Assembly (NCBI GenBank): GCA_023387585.1
Contig: JAEWHZ010000282.1
Location: 1 to 6,270, forward strand
Source of the DNA: Pseudomonadota bacterium
GTDB taxonomy: Bacteria > Pseudomonadota > Alphaproteobacteria > Rhizobiales > Devosiaceae
Length of the DNA stretch: 6,270 bases
Direction: 5' to 3'
The notes beneath the pieces are model-generated. The model saw only the letters and a list, made by a program, of their open reading frames with translations. It searched no databases and had not been told where the DNA came from. Positions 5,867 through 6,270 of the stretch are shown piece after piece. The number at the start of each line of letters is the position of its first letter. Within the stretch, counting starts at the first letter, position 1. A program made the translations under genes and the position numbers.

Positions 5867-6270
5867 TTACGGGCGCGTGCCGCAGGCGATGCGGTCCAGC
5901 GCCTGGCCGAAGCGGGGGGCGACGGCGCCGTTGGGCGGAGCCAGGCGCACGATGACGAAAAGATCGTTGCGCGCCGTCTCGACGATCAGCACGCCTTCGG
6001 CGATCTCGATCTGCTGCTGCGCCAGGAGCCGGGTCTGGGCCGGGTTGAACAGCCCCAGTTCCAGCGTGCGCCCGATGCCGTCGCGATTGGTGGTCGCGTA
6101 GATCACCGCGCCGGTGGCGTCATAGACCGCGACCGACCAGAAGGCGTCCGGCAGGGTGCCACGCAGGAAGGCCGGGCCTTCCGCGAGGTCGAGCCGGCAC
6201 ACGCCGTAGATCAGCAGCGGATCGAGCGAGAAGCGGGCGGCGAGCGCGGTGTCGGCCGGATCGAGGCGGA
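5867..6270 (-). CDS. DUF1254-type membrane protein, 3' part only
   Basis: The reading frame is open to the right edge of the window, so the N-terminal part is missing; 133 C-terminal residues are visible. The pattern fits the short DUF1254 proteins of Rhizobiales (usually about 180-200 aa with an N-terminal TM anchor): DPLLIYGVCRLDL, then a Gly-Thr-Leu-Pro turn, FWSVAVYDATGAVIYATTN, GRTLELGLFNPAQ, a strand LIVETARNDLFVIVRLAPP, and a C-terminal Cys shortly before the end. The GTG at 6202 falls inside the conserved core and is not the real start. In related genomes such genes often sit beside a DUF1214 gene, which would lie beyond base 6270. Function is unknown. The family call is by remembered sequence pattern, so moderately sure. 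Confidence 0.72.
   Translation of the reverse strand, partial: RLDPADTALAARFSLDPLLIYGVCRLDLAEGPAFLRGTLPDAFWSVAVYDATGAVIYATTNRDGIGRTLELGLFNPAQTRLLAQQQIEIAEGVLIVETARNDLFVIVRLAPPNGAVAPRFGQALDRIACGTRP

Noticed and set aside
1..6270. Search for a defence system, mobile element, CRISPR array, tRNA or rRNA
   Set aside because: No transposase, integrase, direct-repeat array, tRNA-like fold or rRNA stretch was seen; the gene content looks like conserved chromosome.

Overview
The window looks like an ordinary, GC-rich core chromosomal segment of an alphaproteobacterium, most likely of the order Hyphomicrobiales (Rhizobiales), possibly Devosia-like. The taxonomic cues are a DUF1491 and a DUF2336 gene side by side, a DivJ/PleC-type sensor kinase, a DUF1254-type membrane protein, CtrA-like TTAA-N7-TTAA boxes, and a 45-bp palindrome of a type scattered through Rhizobiales genomes. 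The assignment to this order is fairly firm; the genus is a guess.

Layout. Bases 1-105 hold a CtrA-like box and the leader of a tightly packed plus-strand operon. The operon encodes (i) a six-TM, PAS-containing sensor histidine kinase (106-1923), (ii) a membrane-anchored protein with two peptidoglycan-binding domains (1893-3164) and (iii) a small DUF1491 protein (3161-3499). Each gene overlaps the next, which suggests translational coupling. A DUF2336 gene on the minus strand (3496-4638) converges on the operon, and the two stop codons overlap within TTAG. A 161-bp divergent spacer (4639-4799) carries a second CtrA-like box. To its right on the plus strand lie an unannotated-looking 57-aa basic protein (4800-4973) and, 10 bp later, a lipoprotein of unknown function (4984-5793). 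A strong nested palindrome (5799-5843) fills most of the next convergent gap. The window ends inside the 3' part of a minus-strand DUF1254-type gene (5867-6270).

How it may fit together (inference). The kinase has the layout of DivJ, which in alphaproteobacteria acts through DivK to control CtrA. Here it is co-expressed with a peptidoglycan-binding membrane protein, and both divergent or leader regions carry one-mismatch CtrA boxes. This suggests a cell-cycle-linked envelope locus with possible feedback from CtrA. I see no mobile element, defence system, CRISPR array, tRNA or rRNA.
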